NCBI RefSeq assembly: GCF_020085105.1
Contig: NC_058046.1
Coordinates: forward strand, 25,424,675-25,488,674
Length of the DNA: 64,000 nucleotides
Direction of reading: 5' to 3'
From: Siniperca chuatsi
Lineage: Eukaryota; Chordata; Actinopteri; Centrarchiformes; Sinipercidae
The notes beneath the pieces are model-generated. The model was given only the letters and a program-made list of their open reading frames with translations, did not search any database and was not told where the DNA came from. A program made the position numbers and the translations under genes. Positions 1-14,274 of the stretch are shown in pieces (positions within the stretch are counted from its first letter, which is position 1; the number at the start of each line of letters is the position of its first letter).

Positions 1-3000
1 ATAACTTCTGTCATGAATCGGCGCTGTGAATAAAAACTAAATATTGTTTTTCACATGAAACACACCTGTCATACTTGTCATAAACAGGTTATATTTATAG
101 GTTATATATTTAACACAATAATTAAATATTGGGTAATCCTTTTTTGTAATCGCCTCTATTGCTTATCTTGAACTTAGATGTGTTTTTATTTTCTGGAAAA
201 TTCATCTTCATCCAGGTGCTAACACTGCATGTTACAGGAGTTACAGGAGCCTGCTATTTCCCTGTATTTAACGTCCTGCTATGCCATCTTACTTTTCTTT
301 GAAGCTGGTATTTAAAGTTTGGATGCCATTTTAATTATACAACTTTTTGCAATAACAGTTGTGAAGTTTACCATACAATAGTAGGCCTGACAGAAATGAA
401 TCTCACCGTTCATTACCAGTTCAATCGCACAGTAATGACAGGATTGGGGATAATGAGAGGATTAAGTAAATTAAGTCCTTCCCTTCAGGGGCAGGTTCTC
501 GGGTTAATGCGGCTGTAAATGGTACTGGTCTAAAATAATATGTCCAGCAGTGATAAAGACTAGATCTGAAAGCATACTGCTTCCCTGTTCAGCTCAAGTG
601 GATTATTTGTTCTACAGGAGTGTCACGACCGCCGCCCTGATCCCGGGGCCGCCGGGGATCCGGGGCAGTCCAGGATACTCGCCCGCGTCGATAAACTTAC
701 CAGCAGCATTCCCGCAGTGAAACCTTACCTGGAGGGGCGGAAATGGCCGGTAAATTGTTACGTTTTGTTGGTGTAATAACAGACTCTAATAACAGAAAAC
801 AAACATAAACTGGTTTGGACGCTTCTGATGGTTCAGTTTGACCGGTGTTTTGCCGTGAGTCATTCTTTCTTTTATGGTCGACGCGTATAGCTGGGTGCAT
901 GTTTACGGTCAGCTGCAAGCGATCCAACAGGCTGGCTGGACTAATTCCTTTAAGGGGAAACTAATACTTTATCTGGATTGTGGAGTGTTTGAACTTGACA
1001 GAGCTCGTTTCAATCGTTAATAAATTACACCGAAATTCAGACTGAACGGCAGCAATAAAGGGCTTTCCAACGGCAGATGGCTCAGGTTTCGGGGCCCTGA
1101 TATTGTGTATGATGGCTCGTGGCATGGATTTTGCTCCGATACAATTTCTGTTCGTGCGACTGAAGCATTATTAAACGAATGGTTTGGTTGCGGTATAAAT
1201 GTTGTACTTCCTTTGCTCAAAAAAACCGTTGCCTGTGCACAGACAGTAATCCAGCCAGCAAATCAGCCTGTTAAATCAGCTCAACTCTGTAAAGGCTTTA
1301 TCATTTTAGACATGATCTTTTCCTTTAAATTTAAGGTTATGACAACATACATTCTCAAAGCTAAAATAATTTTTATTCTAGCGCAATGGTACAGAATTTG
1401 TTTTGACTTTCTTGATTTTAAGGGCACTTCTATAAGTTGAAAGTCTATTGTTGAAATAGCCAATTTTGCTTAAATCAAACTGGCTATCTCAACAAATGAT
1501 CAAACAAATAATGTCATCCAGGTTTAAATATAATCGTCTAAGCTTCACACACTGTACTTGCGGTTTTCCCAGGAATAAATAATAATAAGAAAATCCATAA
1601 TACTCAGCATGCTACCTCACCTATTGGAGCTTGGTTTTCATATTTTGTGGCAAATATGCAGCTGGATTATTCCTCTGTAGTCTTTCTAAATGTCCACGCG
1701 AGTGTATTGAATTCATTCATCAGTCTAGTCTAAAGACTTTTACTAAGGCAGTTTCTGTGCTATACGCACTTTGGAAGCCTGACTGATAATACAAAGGACA
1801 ACATCAGCAATGTGGTTCACAAACTCCTTTAAAAAAGTGTGAATGGGATTCAGACATAGAGGACTTAATTCTGCTATTATTGTAACAACATCTGATTTTC
1901 TTAATGTGCTAAAACATAAATAGCTGTAGGAGTGGAGTTGTTGTGGAGAGGCTGGATATATAGGTATTATGCTGGATCCACAAGAAACACATAATTGAAT
2001 AATGTTTTCTCATTATAAATTCTAATTTATTTCCTGTGCTTTCATGTTCATCTTTTAAATGTTTTTTTTTTAACTTTATTTTAAATATATGAATTAACTG
2101 AATGTATTTTATACCTTATTTTGTAAAGTACTTCAACTTACATTGGTGTATAAAATGTGCAAACAAACAACAACAAAAAAAACATGCATAAGGTTGTCCT
2201 ATAATCTTTGTGACAGACAAATTCTGGCATGCTATTGTTGTGTGGTTGCAGGATGACCCAGGCTGAAGGCCACAAGCTGAAACATGTTGATCTCACAATA
2301 AAAGTTGTTATTTATACATATTATGTTTATACATAAGTGTTGCTGCGGTTTGACATCTTTCTGCTATGGTTGTGGCTTATTTTAAAGGTGGTATTCCCCA
2401 CCAAAATGTTCATTTAGGCAGGATGGAAGGGGCTCTGAAACAATATTCAGGTAAGGAAACTCTGGGACACGTTACTGAAAAACACCCAAAAAAATGTACA
2501 AACCTTTTATACACAGTTTTTAGTGTCTGGTTAAGTGATGCACATTCCTGGTGATCTATTGCAATTTATTACAAGAGCTCTGCCCTACATTCTACCTTTA
2601 CAAAGTTTATCACATTCAGTTTCTGCTGACATTGTCAAAAACATTGTTCAATTATGTGTTTCTTACTACTCAATATAATGCAGTCCAGCACAAGACCACC
2701 ATTAACTTTGACCTCAATGCTAAAACATAGCCTATACTTGAATAAACACCTTTATGACAATGTCACAAAAAAACCTGAACAATATAGGAATCATAAAAGC
2801 AGACTTTATGGCTGAACAATTGGATCGGATTGCATTAGATAGTACAGGTGTACTTAATAAAGTGGTCACTGAGTGTAGTTTGGGGTCATTTAATTGAAAA
2901 ACAAAAAACAAACAGAATATGCAGCACTAAAACACAATATCAACTGACATGATACGGGCCTTCAGGTAGACCTTGATTTATTTCCTAATCTCGAGGCCTC

Positions 3001-4570
3001 TTCTTGCTTCTAGTTTAATGGCATTCATTATTTCAGCTGTGTGCTTATATGTTACATATTCCGAAATTAATGCGTTTAATTAAGTTAGCACACAGCAAAT
3101 CTGGGAGCAGGTAGGACAGAAAAACCCTGTACAGAGTGGGAGGAATGGGAGAAGCTGAATGACTGGTGAGATGATCACTGAGGCAGGATTAAATCATCCT
3201 GGGTGATATCAACCTGAGGTCCTTACCTCAGACCTAATGATCCACATTATTTAATCTTTGATATTTATAAAGGAGAGTACCTCCATAAAGGTCACTCACG
3301 CGTCTTTATACTTCAGTTATCCTATGAAGGTTTTTGATAATGTGGTTAAATACAATGGAATATGACATATTAATGATTTAACGAACACACTTCCCCTAGA
3401 AGTGAGCTGGATATTTTGTTAAGGTTAGGTTCAGCGTCTTCTTCTTATTATTATTATTATTATTTAAAAATATTACATTACCAAATTAATTATTTCTATC
3501 TAGGTCCTGGTAAATATTTACGAGGCTTTATCATGGTATAAGGAACATTTGTGTAAAACTACAAGACGACGAACCGGGCTGTGACTTCGATAGTTTATAT
3601 TTGACTTTGCTGCTGGACTTTACTCTTTAATCTGTAGTGTTAAAAAGCTCAAAATCAATGTAATACATTTACACACCCATATTCCAAAGACAATCAAATA
3701 ATTCAAAACATAAAACAAGCGAACTGTCATCTCTGGCAGTCTTCATGCTGCTCTGTACTTGGCGCAGTCTTCATGGTAAACAGTGGCTAGGACCACACTG
3801 TGGATTGTGGGCGAGTCTGGCTCAGAGAGCGAAACATTTTTTCATTTTTACTAAAAGTTTTCTTTACTATCAAAACGCTTAAGCACCGTTCATAAATGTA
3901 CTGTAGATACTGCCAACAGAGAGCCCACGTGACTCCCAATAAAGCTGCCCTCATTACGCGCATGGCAGAAGGTCACTGTGGACAGCTCCTGGTGCTGACG
4001 TTACGTCTGATAAACATGACCGTCGAACAACAGTTAAATGAGTGAACCAGTTCATTTAAATCAGACGTCTCGTTTGAAATATAATTTTAAGTCCACAGCA
4101 ATATTTTATTAAATGAGCTTTACGTCTCACAAAACACAAATGATGACGAGGTTCAATTATTTGCTATCAGCAACAGCTTTAGTGAGCAGCGGTCCGGCAT
4201 TGGCAAATGAACACATACTGTACTGTTGTCTGTTCTATTGTCTAACTTTAGAGGATGGCGCTTAAAGAGACCGCAGCGGTCTCTGGTGGTGCTTTTGGAT
4301 AAAATATACCTGAAACGAGGCATAAAAGCTCTTGCACATTAGACTGTTAATGCAGTGATATGTGCCATTGTATTCAGATGTGTTTTTTAAAAAGTTGGCT
4401 CTCTCAGGTTCAGTTAGCTTGGACATATTTTCCAGTGGTCATGTCTTCAAAGGTTAAACTAAATTCTCTGCAGGACTTCTGCTTGAGGCTGGTGTTGGGG
4501 GGGTGGGTATAAGACATTACATAAGATGATCTCTCAAGAGATCACGGCTGGTGACTCCACGGTACAGGAG
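1..4570. other. Gene-free left flank
   Basis: No ORF here resembles a known protein and no convincing exon chain was found. The DNA is AT-rich. A GC/CpG-rich patch lies at about 610-735, with several GTAAG-like donors on the minus strand, so it could be a promoter or first exon of a gene lying to the left, but nothing proves it. A (TTA)n run lies at about 3444-3464. A perfect inverted repeat of 9-bp arms lies at 4266-4284. The best that can be said is intergenic DNA with scattered old repeats. Confidence 0.6.
2842..2880. repeat. Remnant of a teleost dispersed repeat
   Basis: The stretch reads like the end common to many fish repeat copies (GGTGTACTTAATAAAGTGG followed by CACTGAGTGTA). Only about 40 bases are recognisable. 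The assignment rests on remembered resemblance, not on a search. Confidence 0.4.
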
Positions 4571-4578
4571 GTCTTACA

Positions 4579-4585
4579 TATAAAA
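4579..4585 (+). promoter_or_regulatory. TATA-like box upstream of the GPCR
   Basis: TATAAAA lies 37 bases before the GPCR start codon. If it is used, the 5' leader would be only about 10 bases, so it may instead be a chance match or serve a transcript starting at a later ATG. Confidence 0.3.
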
Positions 4586-4621
4586 TAGTCGTTGCACTTA
4601 AGAGCCATTTGCGCATGAACA

Positions 4622-5509
4622 ATGCTCCTCTCCAACACCACAGGCTCTAAAACAGGAGGAGTCGCCCTCTCGGTGGAATTCGACAGTCCTGGGGATTATT
4701 TCATCTTTATTTTCCAGATTGTTTTCGCTACAACTACTGTTCTCGTAGCCGGAACAGTAGTCATTGGCATCTTGGCCACCAGAGCGCTCTACCTTCAAAA
4801 TAGATTTATTTTCATGCTGAACACCAGTATTTGTGATACGCTGGTTGGGGTTTCAGTGTATTATCTTGGTCTGTTTGATGTTCAGGAGGGGTATCCGTCT
4901 AGAAATGGAACTTACAATGTTTTACCGTCACTTCTAGGGGTCAATATATTGACGTTTTTGTTCGCACAGTTTGACCGATATTTTGCTGTGTGTTATCCCT
5001 TCTTCTACAGCCGCTTCATAACAAGACAGTTTGTGATAGGCATTAACATCTTCTGCTGGGTTTATAATTTTGCTCACTTGCTCGCCAGGAATTTGTTGCC
5101 ACTTTCCAAAGCGATACAACTGTACGTGTTCAGCATTGTCTTCTTTCAACTAATCGTGCTCACCAAAGTGGTCATGACCATCAAACTGTATGTTACTGCC
5201 AGATTCCAGGTTGAAAGAGACCCTCCGAGCGCCGAGAAAGACAACAAGAAGGAATCCCTGAGAATTATCATTTTTGTTGTCATAAGCTTCTTGGTGTTGT
5301 GGTGCCCATCTTTTGTCAATATCATCATCAGATTTGTGGTAGGAGCAGGGCTGACATTTAGGAACGAGGCCACCAATCTTTTCGCTATCATGGCTCGTTT
5401 GAACGCTGTGTGCACGCCGGCAGTGTATATCTGGGGGAGTCCGGCTCTGAGGAAGGCCACGATGAGGACAGTGTGGGGCAGAGTGTGCCCAAGATGCAAG
5501 AGGAGGTAA
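4622..5509 (+). CDS. Class A (rhodopsin-like) G-protein-coupled receptor, orphan
   Basis: An intronless 295-residue protein with seven hydrophobic segments (about residues 25-52, 60-86, 98-122, 136-157, 164-190, 212-240 and 250-271). Class A marks: FDRY at the end of TM3 (residues 117-120), LWCP in TM6 (226-229) and TPAVY in place of NPxxY in TM7 (265-269). ICL3 is charged, and the C-tail is short and ends in Cys and basic residues. There is no cysteine at the top of TM3 and the second extracellular loop is very short. Both fit the melanocortin/lysophospholipid/cannabinoid/adenosine group, which lacks the usual TM3-ECL2 disulphide, but I cannot name an orthologue. An NGT glycosylation site lies at residues 95-97 in ECL1. 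The start is the first in-frame ATG; a short uORF at 4615 overlaps it. A donor-like AG|GTAACA covers the stop and a 3' splice-like site lies near 5647, so an alternative C-terminus is possible. Confidence 0.8.
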   Translation: MLLSNTTGSKTGGVALSVEFDSPGDYFIFIFQIVFATTTVLVAGTVVIGILATRALYLQNRFIFMLNTSICDTLVGVSVYYLGLFDVQEGYPSRNGTYNVLPSLLGVNILTFLFAQFDRYFAVCYPFFYSRFITRQFVIGINIFCWVYNFAHLLARNLLPLSKAIQLYVFSIVFFQLIVLTKVVMTIKLYVTARFQVERDPPSAEKDNKKESLRIIIFVVISFLVLWCPSFVNIIIRFVVGAGLTFRNEATNLFAIMARLNAVCTPAVYIWGSPALRKATMRTVWGRVCPRCKRR

Positions 5510-6539
5510 CAGAGGGGCAGGAAAACACTGTGGGGAGCTGCATACAAAATCCACTACCATGTTCAACCTAGTCATCTATACACACTGGGATTTCTATCCT
5601 TTGATGCAGCGGTGCTTATTTAAATTGTCTATAACCCTTTTCTACAGAGTCGGCTCCTGTCATGGAAAGGAAGACACCAAAAACTCGTGGAAATAAGAAG
5701 CAGAGGACTCCATCCAGCAAGTTATTCTAATCAACTGGGGTTTTTTGCCATCTCTCTCCCCCCTCTCTTTTTCTTTATTTTGATTGACACTATATAGCCT
5801 GCTCAGTGCACAGTCAAGAGTTTTTATGCAAACACTATTTTATGTTTGGCTCTTACAAGGTCGTGCTGTTGATTCAGTGACAGTGTCCTGATAATGCTCC
5901 CACGCTCAAACAGCTGCTCCGATTAACTGTTAAACTAGTGCTGTAGTCTGGGAAGTAATGGCATAATGTAGTTTATATTCACGCCAGGCAACCCCCCCCC
6001 CCCAAACAAAACTGAAAAAATCTACATTATAAAAGAATACATTAATTAATGTGCTGTAATAATGTGTGGGGGTGATGTAGGTGGGCAGAGTCGGAATGCT
6101 CGACTGGCGAGTTTCTATACGGGTGATCCAGATTAAAATGACAAGTGGGCAGCTCGTTGTAGCTGGGTTAAGGAGCATTAGGTAAAGGAAAATACTTTTT
6201 TTTTTTTTTTTTAAAAACTACTTGCCGTTTCCTCTGTATTTCCGGGCATGGTGAATGACCTATAGGGTGAGTTGTACGTTGCTGTAAGCAGTGTCGCTGT
6301 GCATGATGTGTGGTGCTGAGTCGCGGTTAGACGCATTTTTAAACACAGTAATGTGTTGAGCACACACGTTATGCCATTTTGGCGTTTGTGGTGTTTTTTA
6401 CGGTTATATTATGTCTTCTGTTATGGTTTTGGCCTTAAGCTTTGGTGTGTGGTGTTAATGTACGTGTGTGCGTAAAGCCGCTTTTTGTACTCGGAGACCA
6501 AGTCACCACTGAGCAGGAGAGATAAGCATACCTGGCTGT
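5510..6539. other. GPCR 3' flank, no gene
   Basis: Mostly unremarkable AT-rich sequence. It holds a poly-C run at about 5993-6003 and a poly-T run at about 6197-6212. A possible alternative terminal exon of the receptor begins at about 5648 after a TTTTCTACAG acceptor. No ORF with recognisable homology. Confidence 0.5.
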
Positions 6540-6985
6540 CGTACATGGATTTAATAATAATAATAATAACAATAATAATCTCTGTTTTTATAAGTGCTAT
6601 ATAAATAACGTTACAAAGTGCTTCACATAGCAAGCAAAAACAGAAAATAAATAACAGCAGTAATAGAATAAAAATATTAAACGAACCATAATAAATAATA
6701 AACCCTAAAATGCGATAAAAGTACGTTTTAAGCTTCGATTTAAAAGAAACCACTGACTCAGCCTGACGTATTTCCTCGGGCATTTAGGGAGTTAGGGCGC
6801 ACAAGTAGAGGAGGAGAAGATACAAACGGGCCATTCCCCCGCAGAGTTACCACCGCCCTCCTCACCGCGTGTTGATGTGCGGCAGTGAACTGTGGAGAGA
6901 ATGAAAGCGAAGGATAACCTGATGTGATCTCCTTCTCTGCCCTAGTTGAGTCGGGCCTCATAGCTTGTAGCAAAATATTGTCACT
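6540..6985 (-). mobile_element. CR1/L2-like LINE 3' fragment
   Basis: On the minus strand the sequence encodes the end of a non-LTR reverse transcriptase ORF: PEEIRQAESVVSFKSKLKTY just before a stop, followed by an A/T-rich tail with ATT repeats (about 6551-6580). This is the usual C-terminal signature of fish CR1/L2-type elements, and the fragment at 21658-22440 belongs to the same kind. Only the last few hundred bases remain, with frame breaks, so it is a 5'-truncated dead copy. Confidence 0.7.
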
Positions 6986-8264
6986 GAAAGAATGCCTTTG
7001 TCAATAATTCATATGTTAGGGCTTTGTATTTTTATTCAAAATGTTTATTGTGTCCCTTTTTCCCCCCAGAAAATGTAAATGGACATCAACATGGCCACAG
7101 GTAATGGCTTTCACATTATGAGGCAATACAATTTTAAATTATAGACTACTTCTCTGATCCCCGTGCAGAGTGAAAGACAAATATACAGACCCCCCAAAAC
7201 TTCTGATACAAGTTTCTACTTTAGATTCATACATACAATAAATATACAGGCCTATTTTTTTTATTTTTTTCTCCATGTGAAAAGACCTTAAATGAAAGTT
7301 ATTTTCATATTTAATTGTTTATTTGTATAAATGAATGAAATGTTTGTTGTAAAAAGGCTATCTGAAAGGATTGCAGAATTCCATTTTTGTGTTGAGGCCT
7401 AGCAGCTGGTGTTAACTTCAGATACTACATGAACCTCTTTTACTCCATGGAACTGCAAAGGCCAGCACATAGAGGACCTCAGATTAAATCTCTCCGATTC
7501 AAACGTTCGCACATTAAATAAAAGAAATATGAACGTCAAACAGCCATTCTGAACTTTTTGTACTTTCAGCAAAAAGAAATAAGAAATGTGGCCTTACTTG
7601 CATTTACAGAATCAAACACCACCTTTTCGCTGCCTTCAACTTATTGGCCATATATCAATGTGTGATGCTTTCCAGGACACAAATACATGCAGTTTATCAA
7701 ACAAACTTAATCTACTGCAGTATGTGGATGGGTGGCAAGCCAAAAGGATAGGAAACATGCATTGCTCTAGTTGGCTTAAACTGGCAGTGCAGTGCACAGG
7801 TGTTGCCAAGTGTATTTAGTCCCTCCTTGATTTTCAAAATACAGTTGTAGTCCAGAAGTTGGAGGAACATTAAGATCCAGTGGCTTACCGGTCCATAACA
7901 GTAATGGGGCAGGTATTGTATGAAGCTCTTAACAGCACTTGTGTGTGTTCTTTCCATCCAAAGTGTTTTTGAACTCTGCACTCTAATCCAGTTATAAGTA
8001 TGTCCCTCACCCCCTTTGTTATTTATAGTATCCCGGAATGTAGCTCATAATATATTACATGGATCCATGGGGTTTACAGACCTATATTAGCAATCAGTTC
8101 CTGACAAAGCCCAAGCTCTCTGAAGACAAGGAAAAACTCATCCCAAATTCACATGAAAATTGTCAGAAACCTCATTAATGGAAAATTCAAAAGGGACACC
8201 AGCCCCTCCCCTGCATGGGGAGTGTATTAAAGATACAGATATTAAAGACAATTGTTGCAATTAA
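6986..8264. other. Intergenic, nothing recognised
   Basis: About 1.3 kb with only short ORFs that lack homology, codon bias or splice support. No repeat family was recognised. Confidence 0.5.
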
Positions 8265-8267
8265 CAG

Positions 8268-8600
8268 GTAGGGCTGCACAATATGGTAACAAAATCATAT
8301 TGTGATTATTTTGACAGATATTACGATATGATTCACGATTAGTGGGAACGATCATTTTTACATCACAATTTTAATTTTCACTGAAAAATCGTGATGATGT
8401 GATATTTGTTGGGGTCTGTACCAAACAAACATGTTTTCTTACATCTGGAGAACAAGATTTGTAGGCCAGAGCATCTCTGCAGCACTGCAGTACTTCATTA
8501 TAATGCTGTTTTGTCACACATTTTTACCTTTAATCAAAAAATTGCAGCTTCTGCGATTTGGATATAGCACTTGGCCAGCACGACATAACTACTCTGAGCC
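8268..8600. mobile_element. Remnant of the GGGCTGCAC teleost MITE family
   Basis: It begins AGGGCTGCACAATATGG and continues with the ATCATGATTGTG-like and CACTTGGCCAGCACG segments seen in many fish repeat copies. A related element with both ends lies at 60972-61195. The right end is not clear. It is non-coding and diverged. Confidence 0.5.
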
Positions 8601-9839
8601 TCTAAACTAAGTATTCATTTCAGAAGAACATATTAACAGGTGAAAACTTTGCAACTTGGAGGTCTAGTTCAGGTTATATACACCTGTAACAACACTACAA
8701 ACTGGTGACAGCAACAGGTTCAGGACCTTAGTCAGCTCCCTGTTGGTGGGGTGGGGGGTTTAGGCAGGATGCTTAAATCTAAACATATAGGCTATGCTCT
8801 TATTACCATAAAATAATTCATTTTCGCTCATTTCTTCAACTTTTACAAGAGAATTAAAAATGTATTCAAGGAAATTTAAAAACATTAAGATATTACAAGA
8901 GACTGTCCCCTGGGCAGGGAAAAAAGAGATCTTTAAATGATTTGTCTTTTATAGCATTGTAATCTGTTCATAATTAGTTTTTTGTCATTTTCACAAAAGG
9001 CTATCAAACCTTGTTTTTCATTAGGTTTACTTTGTATACACCATACTGTGTCAATCCTGTTTATCCAAATTGCTCTAAACATATTTTGGATCTGGAGTAT
9101 TGAAAATGGCAGTAGATATAAATACATACTTAATGTTATACTATACAAAAAAAACATGTGTATGGTCTTTGTATAGTTGTATAGATGTGTACCTCAGACA
9201 GGCAATAAATTATAGTCTTTTATGCAAATAAATATTTATTAACCATAAGAGAAACAATGTTAATTTTTGGTCACCTTGTTTAAGTTCATGCAAATAAACT
9301 GGAATTTATTAACATTTTTACACTGAGAGGATATCCCTGGTATACTGTATTGTGGTGAAGTTTAGTATATGCTGTCATGGCCTGTCAACGCGACAGCTTG
9401 TACTACTTGACAAGGCAAAAGAAATGGTGTGCTTCAATCTGTATGTGTTATACTATATGTATTGAATTTTCCAGTTTCACCACTGAGTAGTGACAAAAAT
9501 CTGTACACAATTTCCTGGAGACTACTCAGAGTCTAAACAGACTCATTATCTTCAAAACCACTGGCTATTTAAGTCAACTTTAGCTGAGCACTGAGAATAA
9601 GCATGCATGTGTCCTCACTTGGTTCAACGGTTCTGGCAAAGAGTCTATTTGGACACTGTTAAAAGATTTGCTCAACATGCCTTTGGCTGTGTGTTTAAGC
9701 ATGATAGAATCATGTGTAAGTAAGTAAGTAAGTATGTTAATTTATCACCACTAGTGCGTGTGAATTTGTTTAACCACCACCAAAGAACTTCCCTGTGAGT
9801 TTTTTCACTGCTGACAGGATAAGCACTGATGAAAGAATG
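8601..9839. other. Intergenic, 3' of pradc1
   Basis: No gene was recognised. It contains a short (GTAA)n tract at 9716-9734. The overlapping short ORFs on both strands near 8933-9176 look like chance. Confidence 0.5.
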
Positions 9840-9845
9840 TTTATT
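9840..9845 (-). terminator. pradc1: pradc1 poly(A) signal
   Basis: AATAAA on the minus strand (TTTATT on the plus), 40 bases past the pradc1 stop codon. This gives a very short 3' UTR. Confidence 0.75.
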
Positions 9846-9884
9846 GAGTGAGGAAATGCATGAAGTTGTGGGTGGGCGTCATTT

Positions 9885-12417
<2,533 letters not shown>

Positions 12418-12550
12418 GTTCAAGACATTTGTAGAGCTCCTTAACATACACGAGACTTCAGTGTGACTCTATATTTGAGAGCGGTCTATTGTCCATATGT
12501 AACGTTAACAGTCGTTATGTCAGTGAACAACAGAGCAGCAGGTTAGCAAC

Positions 12551-12582
12551 CACTTCCGTGCTTCTTTTCATGCGCATGCGTA
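12551..12582. promoter_or_regulatory. pradc1: Likely TATA-less pradc1 promoter with ETS and NRF1 sites
   Basis: About 135-165 bases upstream of the pradc1 start codon lie CACTTCCG (an ETS site, CGGAAGTG on the minus strand) at about 12551-12558 and TGCGCATGCG (close to the NRF1 palindrome) at 12571-12580. The pairing is typical of housekeeping promoters. No TATA box sits at a suitable distance. Confidence 0.5.
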
Positions 12583-12754
12583 TGTTGCAAAACCGGATTA
12601 ATACACCAGGGGGCTGTTGAAGCCCACTATAGCCACCGTTTCTCCAACCATTACGACTCTCTGTGCAATGTGTAGCCTACAGTTTTTATACTATAGAGTA
12701 GTAGCCAACCTGGCACCAGATTTGCTGTGGGGTACAGTGATTAAACAGATTAAT

Positions 12755-12937
12755 AGAACAACTTTAAAGGAATATTTCGACATTTTGGGGAGTGCGCTTC
12801 CTTGCTTTATTGCTGAGGAGTTTCATACCACTCTCATTCCTTGTTTCCAGTCTCTATGCTCAGCTAAGCCAACCAGCTTCTGGGGTAGTAGCATTCTGGG
12901 GTGTCACATTTATCGTACAGACATGAGAGTGGTATAA
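12755..12937. mobile_element. Degenerate teleost MITE remnant
   Basis: It starts TTTAAAGGAATATTTCGACA and ends with TCATGTCTGTACG-like sequence read on the other strand, as in a very common fish MITE. It is internally deleted and no intact inverted terminus is left. Confidence 0.5.
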
Positions 12938-13352
12938 AACTTAAAAAATAAAATGTCCCAGTAAGTCATGATAGTGTGGCAATGAGCCACCATGCACAAT
13001 ACAAGGACTCTGAAACCGAACCAGCTGGAATTCTGCCATTATTAATTTGATTATTTACACCTGCGCTTTTCCTACTGTGGCTAAGGCCAATTTGTGAATA
13101 CCGTATGCAACATATAAGTACAATAATGTAAGACAGAGTGTCTTAAATCTTGTCACAGGGACCCTCTTCAAGACAGGGCGTCAAGCTGATGTTGTGCTTT
13201 TAGTGCTGCATATTTTGTCCCAAACCAATTTCCAATTAAATTGTTACGTTAAATTGTTGTTGACGCGCAGTAAGAAGTTATCAAAATGCCATGTAAATGT
13301 AATATGTGGGTTTCAACGCTTAGGCCTCGTGTAATATTCAAGGAGACATCAA

Positions 13353-13729
13353 TTAAAGGTGGGGTATGCGATTCTGGAGATATCCAATACCATGACAAAT
13401 ACCATGATATAGAGAAAAAAAGCAAACTAAGTTAACGTTAGCTAGGTTGTGGGTTAGCAAACTGTCGCTACAGTTGCTGCTGCGAAGCTAACAGCCAGAG
13501 AGGACGAGACGGTTTCCCAGAGCACACAAATCATAGCTGGAATAGTGTTGTGTGGCTCGGTCCGAGCCACTTTGTTTGTTTCCCATTTACAGAGCCGTGG
13601 TCGTGTACAAACACCAGATTTTTTTTTCAGCGCACACATAGAACGTACAGCTAGTGGACCATGAGGAGATATTTGCTGAATTTGACTAAAAGACGTGTAT
13701 TGGATTAGAATTGCATACCCCATATTTAA
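13353..13729. mobile_element. MITE with TTAA ends (about 375 bp)
   Basis: Left end TTAAAGGTGGGGTATGCGAT at 13353-13372; the right end read in reverse complement is TTAAATATGGGGTATGCAAT. The termini are thus inverted repeats of about 25 bases with a few mismatches, and TTAA sits at both borders, the target preferred by piggyBac-type elements. The short ORFs inside it are not genes. It lies just downstream of il12b. Confidence 0.75.
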
Positions 13730-14014
13730 ATTATCATTATATTAAATGGGCATTTACCCTCCACTCACTTGTTAAGTGGAGGGAATGGCTTGCATTTCTA
13801 ACCTCTTGAGAGATTTCCATACAAATGAAATGCAATATGAAAAAAAACCTAAACTACAATCGTTCCTCTGTTTAGCGATAAAATTCCCACTACATTTACG
13901 TTTTCCAGCTGCTAAGAAAATAGTGACCACAACAGTTACCATGAATCCACACATACAAATAACGGAATGCAGACAAACAAAAAATTAACATTATAACCTT
14001 CACGAAAGTATAGA

Positions 14015-14020
14015 TTTATT
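14015..14020 (-). terminator. il12b: Likely il12b poly(A) signal
   Basis: AATAAA on the minus strand, 255 bases past the stop codon in the last il12b exon. Confidence 0.55.
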
Positions 14021-14274
14021 ACACGGCTGTTGCATTACACTGCATTAGTTTTCGCACACAATGCTTTCTTCAATTCAGAGCAAATTCAGTTTAAAATCCT
14101 TACCATCCCCAGTGTTGCATCTTTGTTCAAGCACTTGACAAATTCAATAAAAGGTACAATTTAATTACTTCATATATAGTCATCCAAATATTTTTCCACT
14201 ATTCCCAAATAAAAGGCTTTTGTACACCAGCATGATCCCAGTTGCAATGCATGTTTTTACCGAAAATCTTTTTT

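Noticed and set aside
1105-1440. 111-codon plus-strand ORF
   Set aside because: No homology, no splice context and unremarkable composition; treated as chance.
7586-7981. Opposed ORFs of 77 and 89 codons
   Set aside because: Overlap on both strands without homology; no promoter or exon signals.
13454-13723. 89-codon minus-strand ORF
   Set aside because: It lies wholly inside a MITE with inverted ends.
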